Part shown: piece by piece, positions 16,620 through 24,304 of the stretch | Layout of the letters: every line of letters begins with the position of its first letter | How positions within the stretch are numbered: the stretch's first letter is position 1 | NCBI RefSeq assembly: GCF_010093205.1 | Contig: NZ_PDWN01000002.1 | Span: forward strand, 248,001-312,000 | DNA: 64,000 nt | Reading direction: 5' to 3' | Source: Pseudoxanthomonas daejeonensis | GTDB lineage: Bacteria; Pseudomonadota; Gammaproteobacteria; Xanthomonadales; Xanthomonadaceae | Program-made: the position numbers and the translations under genes | Notes under the pieces: generated by a model | What the model was told of the DNA's origin: nothing | The model's database searches: none | Seen by the model: the letters and a program-made list of their open reading frames with translations, nothing else

Positions 16620-17358
16620 TCGCCGCTTCCTGGACCGCCACGCCGCCCAGCCGGCGCAATGCCGCGCGCCGACCCAGCATGTGCACCAGCCCCGTCAGCG
16701 AAAGCAGGAAGTACAAAGACCCGGGAATGGCCACCTGCCACGGCGCGGCATGCGCCGGCAGCAGGAGCACCACGGTCGCCGACAGCAGCCCGACCGCGCA
16801 GAAATAGACATAGGCGGCCACTTCGCCCGCGGCCGTGGCCGCAGCGCCGTCGTCCAGTCCCAGCCGTGCGCGCCGGCACCACGCCAGCAGGTAGAGGCCG
16901 CCCATGCATGCGGGCATCGAAGCGAAGGCGAGGCCGTAGAACACGAACGCGATCTGCTTGGCGCCGGTGATGTTGGAGAGCGGCATCGGCAACCAGCCGC
17001 CGCTGATCCATGCGAAAAACGTGCCCAGCAGCAGGCGCAGCGGATAGACGTAGACCAGCACCAGGAACACCAGCAGGAGGCTGAGCAGCGTCGCGATCGC
17101 GCCGTCGAGCCGGTAGTTCCTGCTCCAGCGCACGTGTGCGTACCAGAACAGCGCCAGCAGGGCGAAGCCGGCGGCGAAGGCCGGGACCTGCTTGAGCGCG
17201 ACCAGCAGGGACTCGACGCTGTCGGGGATGCGCTCGGCGGAAATCACCAGCAAGGTCACCGCGAAGGCGAACGCGGCATCGACGAACGCTTCCAGCCGCG
17301 TCGTGGCGCCCCCCCGCCAGCCGTCCCGCGAACCCGTTTCGTTGTCCACTGCGGCCAC
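16612..17358 (-). CDS. TMEM175 / DUF1211 family membrane protein
   Basis: A 248-residue integral membrane protein with about six helices. The signature RLEAFVDAAFAFAVTLLVIS at residues 21-40 corresponds to the RxxxFSDGVFAIAITLLVL helix of TMEM175 potassium-selective channels; here the serine is a valine and the glycine is an alanine. Bacterial TMEM175 proteins are tetrameric K+ channels with one such repeat per subunit. A K+ or cation leak role is inferred. The end overlaps the start of bioD. Confidence 0.78.
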   Translation of the reverse strand: MAAVDNETGSRDGWRGGATTRLEAFVDAAFAFAVTLLVISAERIPDSVESLLVALKQVPAFAAGFALLALFWYAHVRWSRNYRLDGAIATLLSLLLVFLVLVYVYPLRLLLGTFFAWISGGWLPMPLSNITGAKQIAFVFYGLAFASMPACMGGLYLLAWCRRARLGLDDGAAATAAGEVAAYVYFCAVGLLSATVVLLLPAHAAPWQVAIPGSLYFLLSLTGLVHMLGRRAALRRLGGVAVQEAANA

Positions 17359-17454
17359 CCCCTTGCGTCATGGCGGCGATGATAGACCGGCCATGCCGGG
17401 AGGACGCCACGGACGCCCGCCAAGCCGGTGGACGGGAGGAGCGGCCATTGGGGT

Positions 17455-17469
17455 TAGACTCGTGCAATG
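17455..17469 (+). promoter_or_regulatory. -10 box that places +1 on the start codon (leaderless)
   Basis: TAGACT at 17455-17460 lies exactly six bases before the ATG of the fRMsr gene at 17467, so transcription would begin at the A of the start codon. No ribosome-binding site is seen. Confidence 0.45.
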
Positions 17470-17955
17470 TCCTTCTCCACCATTCCCCTCGACGGCAGCA
17501 AGCCGGAACAGTACGCACAGCTGCTCGGCCAGGCCCGCGCACTGCTCGCCGGCGAGCGCGATCGCATCGCCAACGCCGCCAACCTGTCCGCGCTGGTGTC
17601 CCACGCGCTGCCACAGTTGAACTGGGTCGGCTTCTACTTCTACGACGGCACCGAACTGGTGGTCGGCCCCTTCCAGGGCCTGCCGGCGTGCGTGCGGATC
17701 CCGCTGGACAAGGGTGTGTGCGGCGCAGCGGCGAGCAGTCGCCAGACCCAGCGCGTGGCCGACGTGCATGCATTCCCCGGCCACATCGCCTGCGATTCGG
17801 CATCACGCTCGGAACTGGTCGTGCCGCTGGTCGACGCGGACGGCGCACTGCTCGGCGTGCTCGACCTGGACAGTCCCGTGCCGGACCGCTTCGATGCCGA
17901 CGACCAGCGGGGCCTGGAAGCGATCGCCGCCGCTTTCATCGAGGCACTGCGGTGA
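17467..17955 (+). CDS. msrC: Free methionine-(R)-sulfoxide reductase (GAF domain)
   Basis: A 162-residue single GAF-domain enzyme that reduces free Met-R-sulfoxide. The three family cysteines are present: C75 (PACVRIP), C85 (KGVCGAA) and C109 (HIACDSASRSE), matching C84, C94 and C118 of the E. coli enzyme. The DLDSP substrate pocket is at the end. It is cytosolic, with thioredoxin as the usual reductant. The stop overlaps the next gene as GTGA, and transcription may be leaderless. Confidence 0.92.
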   Translation: MSFSTIPLDGSKPEQYAQLLGQARALLAGERDRIANAANLSALVSHALPQLNWVGFYFYDGTELVVGPFQGLPACVRIPLDKGVCGAAASSRQTQRVADVHAFPGHIACDSASRSELVVPLVDADGALLGVLDLDSPVPDRFDADDQRGLEAIAAAFIEALR

Positions 17956-18344
17956 GTACCTCGCAGTTGCGCAATATCGGTCCGAAGAGCGCAGCCTGGC
18001 TGCGCCAGGTCGGCCTGCGCAGCCCCGAGGACCTCGTTGCGGCAGGTGCGGTGCATGCATTCCTGAAGGTCAAGCGCGCCGGCTTCAAGCCCAGCCTCAA
18101 CCTGCTGTACGCGCTGGAAGGCGCGCTGCTGGACTGCCACTGGCACGACGTCCCCGAGCCGCGCCGGGCACAACTGCTGGCCGAACTCGAAACCGCAAGC
18201 GCCGCATTGCCGCCCCCACGCGGCAAGCCGGTCGGCGGGCCGGTGACCACCGCGTTCTATGGCGACAGTGGCGAAAGCACCGATGCGTCGCTCGCCTCGG
18301 AATCGCCTGCGTCCGAGGACGACGGCGGCAACCGTTTTACCTGA
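17952..18344 (+). CDS. TfoX C-terminal domain protein
   Basis: A 130-residue protein whose first 80 residues match the TfoX/Sxy C-terminal domain (LRNIGPKSAAWLRQVGL, LVAAGAVHAFLKVKRAGFKPSLNLLYALEGAL). The N-terminal domain of the full competence regulator is missing. The rest is a low-complexity, Ser/Glu-rich tail. In Xanthomonads such stand-alone forms are common and their role is not established. It starts with GTG in a GTGA overlap with the fRMsr gene, so it is translationally coupled to it. Confidence 0.83.
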   Translation: MSTSQLRNIGPKSAAWLRQVGLRSPEDLVAAGAVHAFLKVKRAGFKPSLNLLYALEGALLDCHWHDVPEPRRAQLLAELETASAALPPPRGKPVGGPVTTAFYGDSGESTDASLASESPASEDDGGNRFT

Positions 18345-18406
18345 TCGGCCGGTCCGGGCGGGTCCGTCCCATAACTCCCGGCACCACGCCACATAGCTGC
18401 CGCCAG

Positions 18407-18459
18407 GTGACCTGGATCAAGCCGGTCGCGGACGCGCGCGGGTGCCGATGGCATACAAT
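18407..18459 (+). promoter_or_regulatory. Promoter region of btuB with an FNR-like site
   Basis: GTGAC-CTGG-ATCAA at 18407-18420 matches eight of ten positions of the FNR/Anr consensus. TACAAT at 18454-18459 is a good -10, which puts +1 near 18466, at the start of the riboswitch. The site would be centred near -52.5 rather than -41.5, so its role is doubtful. Confidence 0.4.
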
Positions 18460-18469
18460 CCCGGCCCTG

Positions 18470-18680
18470 CAAGGTGACCTGGCCGGCGACCGCCGGACGG
18501 GTTGAAACGGGAAGCCGGTGCGTCCGCGGGTGAAACCAGGACAAGGCCGGCGCTGCCCCCGCAACGGTAAGCGACCGCAACGCGCGCGACATCCGCCACT
18601 GTGCACGGCACGGGAAGGCGTCGCCGCTGGAGTCCGGCACTCATGCCGGTTTCCCGATCGTGAGCCCGGAGACCGGCCTT
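18470..18680 (+). ncRNA. Cobalamin (B12) riboswitch
   Basis: The conserved cobalamin aptamer segments appear in order: GAAACGGGAAGCCGGTG near 18506, the B12 box GCTGCCCCCGCAACGGTAAG near 18552, GCCACTG near 18595, CACGGGAAGGCG near 18610 and GTGAGCCCGGAGACCGGCC at 18660-18678. It lies in the leader of btuB, about 136 nt before the start, and should lower expression when adenosylcobalamin is bound. Confidence 0.95.
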
Positions 18681-18816
18681 GCGGAACCCAGGTTGCGATG
18701 CGGAGGGCATTGCGGCGTGCCGACGCCGCGTGGCGTCTGTCCGCTCCGTGCACCTTCCTTTCGCGACTCCCCACACTGGCGCCGGGTGCGGCGCCACGCA
18801 CGCATGGAGTTGCCCG

Positions 18817-20658
18817 ATGACGTTCCGCCCGCTGACCACCGCCGTCGCCCTGGCGCTGGCCCTGCCCCTCACTGCCTGGGCCAACCAGGCCACCGACCTC
18901 GACGAAGTGCTGGTCACCGCCACCCGCACGCAGATCGCCCTGCGCGACAGCCTGTCGCCGGCCCAGGTCATCGGCCGCGCCGAGATCGAGCGCAGCCAGT
19001 CCACCTCGCTGCAGCAGCTGCTGGCCGGCCGCGCCGGCATCAACCTGACCAACACCGGCGGCATGGGCAAGCAGACCTCGCTGTTCCTGCGTGGCGCCGG
19101 CTCCAACCAGCTGCTGGTGCTGATCGACGGCGTGCGTATCGGTTCGGCCACCGCCGGCTTGCCGGCGCTGCAGGACCTGCCGGTCGAGCAGATCGAACGG
19201 ATCGAGATCGTGCGCGGCCCGCATTCGAGCCTGTACGGTGCTGATGCGATCGGTGGCGTGATCCAGATCTTCACGCGTCGCGACACCGGCGCCCTGCAGC
19301 CGCGCGCGATGGCCGGCATCGGCAGCAACAACCTGCGCGAAGCCAGCGCCGGCCTGGGCCTGGGCGGCGAGCGCGGATGGTTCGGCGCCGACTTCGCCTT
19401 CCTGCGCACCGACGGCATCAACGCTTGCGATGGCACCGCCGCCGGCTGGGGCGCCGGGTGCTTCGCCGACGAACCGGACCGCGACGGCTATCGCAACCGC
19501 TCGGCCAACCTGCGCGGCGGCGGCAAGCTCGGCGAGGCCTGGACACTCGAGGGCACCGCGCTGCGCGCCGAAGGCTACAACCACTACGACGGCAGCTGGG
19601 CCAACTACTCCGAGACGGTGCAGCAGGTGTTCTCCGGCAAGCTGCGCTTCGCACCCTCGACCGCGACCGCATTCCAGGCCACCGTCGGCCGCAGCTACGA
19701 CGAGTCCGACGACTACGGCGCCACCGGCTTCGTCGGCGGTCTGGAGACACGTCGCGACCAGGCCTCGGTGCAGGGCGATTTCATGCTGCGCGAAGGCCAG
19801 ACGCTGACCGCCGGCCTGGACTGGCTGGACGACCACATCACCGGCAGCACCGCCTACGACGTGGACAGCCGCGACAACACCGGCGTGTTCGCCGAGTACC
19901 AGGGCCGCTTCGGCGCCCAGCAGCTGCAGGCCGGCCTGCGCGGCGACGACAACGAGCAGTTCGGCAGCCACAACACCGGCAACCTGGGCTGGGGCTGGCA
20001 CTTCGATGGCGGCCTGCTGCTTTCGGCGCGCTACTCCACCGGCTTCCGCGCACCGAGCTTCAACGACCTGTACTACCCGTACTACGGCAACCCCGACCTG
20101 CAGCCGGAAGAATCGAAGAACATCAACGTCGGCCTGTCCGGCGAAGTGCAGACCTGGCGCTGGACGCTGGACGTGTTCGAGAACCGCGTCGACGACCTGA
20201 TCAGCTTCGATTCGGCCACCTTCCTTCCCGGCAACATCGACACCGCGCGCCTGCGCGGCGGCGAGCTGACGGTGGCGACCACGTTCGCCGGATGGGACCT
20301 GGCCGCGCAGTACAGCCATGTCGATCCGCGCAACCGCTCCAATGGCACCAACCGCGGCAACCTGCTGCCGCGCCGCGCGCGCGATACCGGCCGCATCGAC
20401 CTGGACCGCGACTTCGGCGACTTCGCCTTCGGCACCACGCTCAACGCCGCCGGCAGTCGCTATGACGATGCGGCCAACCTGGTGCGCGTGGGCGGTTACG
20501 CGACCTTGGACCTGCGCCTGGAATACGCGCTGGGCAGCGACTGGACCGTACTGGCTCGGGTGACCAACCTGTTCGACCGCGATTACCAGCTGGTGGACTG
20601 GTACAACCAGCCCGGCCGCGAGTACGGCCTGAGCGTGCGCTGGCAGCCGGCACGCTGA
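18817..20658 (+). CDS. btuB: TonB-dependent vitamin B12 receptor BtuB
   Basis: A 613-residue outer-membrane receptor with a signal peptide (1-23), a TonB box DEVLVTATR (29-37), a plug domain (about 45-150, LFLRGAGSNQLLVLIDGVR, EIVRGPHSSLYGADAIGGVI) and a 22-strand barrel ending in a C-terminal aromatic-containing strand (YGLSVRWQPAR). The ending lacks the usual terminal Phe/Trp, but W is four residues in. The ATG at 18817 has GGAG eight bases upstream; the frame is open further up, but that is riboswitch RNA. Riboswitch control supports cobalamin as the substrate. Confidence 0.95.
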   Translation: MTFRPLTTAVALALALPLTAWANQATDLDEVLVTATRTQIALRDSLSPAQVIGRAEIERSQSTSLQQLLAGRAGINLTNTGGMGKQTSLFLRGAGSNQLLVLIDGVRIGSATAGLPALQDLPVEQIERIEIVRGPHSSLYGADAIGGVIQIFTRRDTGALQPRAMAGIGSNNLREASAGLGLGGERGWFGADFAFLRTDGINACDGTAAGWGAGCFADEPDRDGYRNRSANLRGGGKLGEAWTLEGTALRAEGYNHYDGSWANYSETVQQVFSGKLRFAPSTATAFQATVGRSYDESDDYGATGFVGGLETRRDQASVQGDFMLREGQTLTAGLDWLDDHITGSTAYDVDSRDNTGVFAEYQGRFGAQQLQAGLRGDDNEQFGSHNTGNLGWGWHFDGGLLLSARYSTGFRAPSFNDLYYPYYGNPDLQPEESKNINVGLSGEVQTWRWTLDVFENRVDDLISFDSATFLPGNIDTARLRGGELTVATTFAGWDLAAQYSHVDPRNRSNGTNRGNLLPRRARDTGRIDLDRDFGDFAFGTTLNAAGSRYDDAANLVRVGGYATLDLRLEYALGSDWTVLARVTNLFDRDYQLVDWYNQPGREYGLSVRWQPAR

Positions 20659-20669
20659 GCGAGGGCGCG

Positions 20670-20700
20670 AAACCCGGCATCGCGACGATGCCGGGTTTCC
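20670..20700 (+). terminator. Rho-independent terminator after btuB
   Basis: AAACCCGGCATCG pairs perfectly with CGATGCCGGGTTT around CGA. The stem itself ends in TTT, 12 bases after the btuB stop. Confidence 0.8.
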
Positions 20701-20859
20701 GTGCGACGGCGAATCATCCCGACGCCCGCCAGCCGCGCCCTCGTGGCTTCCAACGACGCGCCAAGCCTGCTGCGCACGCCCAGCAACCACTGGCGCCACA
20801 CGTTCGACGTGCGCCGCGACAGCGACACGCACGCCCCTCTCCCGTTCACCGAAGCGCCG

Positions 20860-21025
20860 GCGCGGACTTCGAAGTCGAGGGCGATACCCTGCTGATCAAG
20901 GTCGTCCACGACGACGGAGCCGGCATGGTGCGGCTGCGAGAAGTGAGCGGATCGCACTGCGACGCTTCGCCCGCGACGAGACCCTGGATTCCCACTGGCA
21001 GGCCCGGGTCGGCCGACCGCTCGAA
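20860..21025 (+). pseudogene. Possible decayed coding remnant
   Basis: The gap between btuB and dinB (20659-21033) holds no intact gene. At about 20864-20950 one frame reads DFEVEGDTLLIKVVHDDGAG and MVRLREVSG; at about 20950-21020 the neighbouring frame reads IALRRFARDETLDSHWQARV. Both look like real protein, which suggests a frameshifted remnant of a small gene. I do not recognise the family, and the sequence could be chance. Confidence 0.3.
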
Positions 21026-21033
21026 CGGCACGG

Positions 21034-22125
21034 TCAGTCCGCGGCGAACAGGTCGGCCTGGGACGCGACCTCCTCCGGCTCGCGGAAGCCGGACAGGCCG
21101 ACGCCAACCAGGCGGTAGCGCGTGCCCGCCGGCATCGCCACCTTGGCCCGCAGCGCCAGCGCGATCGTGGCCAAGGCCTGCGCCGAGTCCGGTGGCGCAT
21201 CGGGCGTGAGGCTGCGGGTCAGGATCCGGAACTGGGCCGTCTTGAGCTTGAGCACGACGGTACGGGCGACCCGCCCGGTCTTGCGCGATGCCTGCCACGT
21301 CTTGTCCGCCAGCTGCCGGATCGCCGGTTCCAGGGCGTCCAGCGGCAGGTCTTCGGCGAAGGTGTCCTCTGAGGAGACCGACTGCACCGGCTGGTCCGGC
21401 TCGACCGGCCGCTCGTCGATGCCGCGTGCGCGCCGGTGCAGCGCGGCGCCGAAACTTCCGAAGCGCCGTTGCAGTTCCTCCAGCGACAGTGCGCGCAGGT
21501 CGCCAACCGTGGCTATGCCCAACGCTTCCAGCTTGCCCTGCATCACCTTGCCCACGCCCGGGATGCGGCCGACCGGCAGCGGGGTCAGGAACGTCTCGAC
21601 CTGGCGCGGACGCAGCACGAACAGGCCATCGGGCTTGTTCCAGTCCGAGGCGATCTTGGCCAGGAACTTGTTCGGCGCCACGCCGGCCGAGGCGGTCAGC
21701 GCGGTCTCCTCGCGGATCCGCGCGCGGATCGCCTCGGCCACGGCGGTGGCGCTGGGCAGGCCGGACTTCGCCTCGGTGACGTCGAGATAGGCCTCGTCCA
21801 GCGACAGCGGTTCGACCAGGTCGGTATGGGCCAGCATGATTTCGCGGATCTGGCGCGACGCGGCCTTGTAGCGGATGAAGTCCGGCGGCACGAACACCGC
21901 GTCCGGGCACAGCCGCTCGGCCCGCAGCGCCGGCATCGCCGAACGCACGCCGTATTTCCTGGCCTCGTACGAGGCCGCGCACACCACCGAACGCGCGCCG
22001 CGCCAGGCCACCACCACCGGCCGCCCGCGCAGCGAGGGGTCGTCGCGCTGCTCCACCGACGCGTAGAAGGCGTCCATGTCCACGTGGATGATCTTGCGCG
22101 ACGGCTGCGGAACTTCGGGAGGCAT
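21034..22125 (-). CDS. dinB: DNA polymerase IV (Y family)
   Basis: A 363-residue translesion polymerase. The catalytic metal ligands are D16 in [12 protein letters not shown] and D110-E111 in [11 protein letters not shown]; the fingers loop [14 protein letters not shown] and the helix-hairpin-helix [12 protein letters not shown] are in place, and a little-finger domain (about 240-350) completes the protein. It lacks the C-terminal clamp-binding pentapeptide in an obvious form; QADLFA near the end is a likely beta-clamp motif. No LexA box is evident. It is divergent from fabA. Confidence 0.95.
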   Translation of the reverse strand: MPPEVPQPSRKIIHVDMDAFYASVEQRDDPSLRGRPVVVAWRGARSVVCAASYEARKYGVRSAMPALRAERLCPDAVFVPPDFIRYKAASRQIREIMLAHTDLVEPLSLDEAYLDVTEAKSGLPSATAVAEAIRARIREETALTASAGVAPNKFLAKIASDWNKPDGLFVLRPRQVETFLTPLPVGRIPGVGKVMQGKLEALGIATVGDLRALSLEELQRRFGSFGAALHRRARGIDERPVEPDQPVQSVSSEDTFAEDLPLDALEPAIRQLADKTWQASRKTGRVARTVVLKLKTAQFRILTRSLTPDAPPDSAQALATIALALRAKVAMPAGTRYRLVGVGLSGFREPEEVASQADLFAAD

Positions 22126-22304
22126 GCCCGCCTATTGTGCCGGCAACCCCGGCGGACGGCCGTGCGTGCGCCGGGCCTGCCGTCCGCGCCGGTACACGGC
22201 GTCGGCTTGCGGGCGGGGCTTCCCGCGCAGCAGCAGCGGGCCTTCGCGCGGCGCACGCCGGAGACGCCCACGCGAACAGACGCCCGCGTATGTCCAACAT
22301 TTGA

Positions 22305-22333
22305 TTGAAACAGTATTTCTCGGGCACCATTTA
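22305..22333 (+). promoter_or_regulatory. Candidate promoter of fabA-fabB
   Basis: TTGAAA at 22305-22310 lies 17 bp before CATTTA at 22328-22333. The surrounding bases include GAAA-CAGTA-TTTC, a small dyad that could be an operator. The -10 is weak. Confidence 0.35.
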
Positions 22334-22357
22334 ACGCTTTTCCTGCCCGGAACCCCC

Positions 22358-22873
22358 ATGACTCGCGCCTCCTCGTTCACCCGCGAACAGCTGGTCGCCA
22401 GCGGTCGCGGTGAACTGTTCGCCTCCGGCGACGCCCGCCTGCCCGCCGACCCGATGCTGATGTTCGACCGCATCGTCGAAATCAACGACGACGGGGGCAA
22501 GTACGGCAAGGGCTTCATCCGCGCCGAACTCGACATCCGCCCGGACCTGTGGTTCTTCCAGTGCCACTTCATCGGCGACCCGGTGATGCCCGGCTGCCTG
22601 GGCCTGGATGCGATGTGGCAGCTGGTCGGCTTCTACCTGACCTGGCTGGGCGCGCCCGGCCGCGGCCGCGCACTGGGCTGCGGCGAGGTCAAGTTCACCG
22701 GCCAGGTACTGCCCAAGGCCACGCTGGTCACCTACGAGATCGACATCAGCCGGGTCATCAACCGCAAGCTGGTGATGGCCCAGGGCGACGCGCGCATGCT
22801 GGTCGACGGTCGCGAGATCTACACCGCCAAGGACCTGCGCGTGGGCCTGTTCACCTCCACCGAGGACTTCTGA
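22358..22873 (+). CDS. fabA: 3-hydroxydecanoyl-ACP dehydratase/isomerase
   Basis: A 171-residue hot-dog enzyme that introduces the double bond at the C10 stage of fatty acid synthesis. Active-site H70 ([10 protein letters not shown]) and D84 (LGLDAMWQL) sit at the E. coli positions. The length is the same as that of E. coli FabA. It is followed one base later by fabB, so the pair forms the classic anaerobic unsaturated fatty acid operon. Confidence 0.96.
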   Translation: MTRASSFTREQLVASGRGELFASGDARLPADPMLMFDRIVEINDDGGKYGKGFIRAELDIRPDLWFFQCHFIGDPVMPGCLGLDAMWQLVGFYLTWLGAPGRGRALGCGEVKFTGQVLPKATLVTYEIDISRVINRKLVMAQGDARMLVDGREIYTAKDLRVGLFTSTEDF

Positions 22874-22874
22874 C

Positions 22875-24089
22875 ATGGCACGCCGCATCGCCATCACCGG
22901 CATGGGCATCACCTCGTGCCTGGGCAATGATCTCGACACCGTCTCCGCCGCGCTGCGCGAAAGCCGCGCCGGCATCCGCGCCCTGCCCGACCACGCCGAA
23001 CGCGGCCTGCGCAGCCAGGTCGGCGGCGCGGTCGAACTGGACCTGGACGCGGAGATCGACCGCAAGCTCAAGCGCTTCATGAGCGACGCGGCGGCCTACA
23101 GCTACGTGTCCATGCGCGACGCCATCGCCGACGCCGGCCTGGACGAGGCGCAGGTGAGCAACCCGCGCACCGGCCTGATCGCCGGTTCCGGTGGCGGCTC
23201 CAGCCGCTGGCAGGTGGAAACGGCAGACCTGCTGCGCGAGCGCGGGGTGCGCAAGGTCGGCCCGTACATGGTCCCGCGCACGATGTGCTCGACCGTGTCG
23301 GCCAACCTGGCCACCGCGTTCAAGATCAAGGGCCTGAGCTATTCGATCAGCGCGGCCTGCGCGACCTCGGCGCACTGCATCGGTGCCGCGGCCGACCTGA
23401 TCCGCCACGGCGCCCAGGACATCGTCTTCGCCGGCGGCGGCGAGGACCTGGACTGGACCATGAGCGTGATGTTCGACGCGATGGGCGCGCTGTCGTCCTC
23501 GTTCAACGACACGCCGGAGAAGGCTTCGCGTCCGTACGACGCCGGCCGCGACGGCTTCGTCATCGCCGGTGGCGGCGGCATGCTGGTGCTGGAGGACTGG
23601 GATCACGCGGTGGCCCGCGGCGCACGCATCCATGCCGAGCTGGTCGGCTACGGCGTGACCTCCGACGGCGCCGACATGGTCGCCCCGTCCGGCGAAGGCG
23701 CAGTGCGCTGCATGCACATGGCGCTGGAAGGTGTGCGTGGCCGCAAGGTCGATTACCTCAACACCCACGGCACCTCCACGCCACTGGGCGACGTGACCGA
23801 GCTGCAGGCGGTGCGCGAGGTGTTCGGCGAAGCGGTGCCGCCGCTGTCCTCGACCAAGGCCCTGTCCGGCCACTCGCTCGGTGCGGCCAGCGTGCACGAG
23901 GCGATCTACTGCCTGCTGATGATGCGCGACGGCTTCATCGCCGGATCGGCCAACATCGAGAACCTCGACCCGCGCGCGGAAGGCTTCCCGATCGTGCGCG
24001 AAAGCCGCGACGCGCAGCTGGACCTGGTGATGTCCAACAGCTTCGGCTTCGGCGGCACCAACGGCACGCTGGTGTTCGCGCGGCCCTGA
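22875..24089 (+). CDS. fabB: Beta-ketoacyl-ACP synthase I
   Basis: A 404-residue thiolase-fold condensing enzyme that elongates cis-3-decenoyl-ACP. The Cys-His-His triad is seen: C162 ([11 protein letters not shown]), the His of [11 protein letters not shown] (about 296) and the His of [10 protein letters not shown] (about 331). [11 protein letters not shown] closes the protein. It starts right after the fabA stop. A perfect terminator follows. Confidence 0.96.
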   Translation: MARRIAITGMGITSCLGNDLDTVSAALRESRAGIRALPDHAERGLRSQVGGAVELDLDAEIDRKLKRFMSDAAAYSYVSMRDAIADAGLDEAQVSNPRTGLIAGSGGGSSRWQVETADLLRERGVRKVGPYMVPRTMCSTVSANLATAFKIKGLSYSISAACATSAHCIGAAADLIRHGAQDIVFAGGGEDLDWTMSVMFDAMGALSSSFNDTPEKASRPYDAGRDGFVIAGGGGMLVLEDWDHAVARGARIHAELVGYGVTSDGADMVAPSGEGAVRCMHMALEGVRGRKVDYLNTHGTSTPLGDVTELQAVREVFGEAVPPLSSTKALSGHSLGAASVHEAIYCLLMMRDGFIAGSANIENLDPRAEGFPIVRESRDAQLDLVMSNSFGFGGTNGTLVFARP

Positions 24090-24120
24090 GCGCAGCGCCG
24101 GTTACGTGACGTGAAACGGA

Positions 24121-24146
24121 GAAGCCCGGCGCAAGCCGGGCTTCTT
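24121..24146 (+). terminator. Rho-independent terminator after fabB
   Basis: GAAGCCCGGC pairs perfectly with GCCGGGCTTC around GCAA, with TT following. It lies 32 bases after the fabB stop. Confidence 0.75.
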
Positions 24147-24304
24147 GTCATGGGGAAGCAGCGGCTCTGCGGGCAGCGAGGACGCTGCGCTGCCCGCATC
24201 CCGGCTACGCGCGCATCCGGGCCCGACCGGCAAGCAAAGGATCCTGGATCCCCTCGTAGCGCGGGGCCTGCGCCGTTACGAACGCTTCCCCATCCTGCGC
24301 CGGC

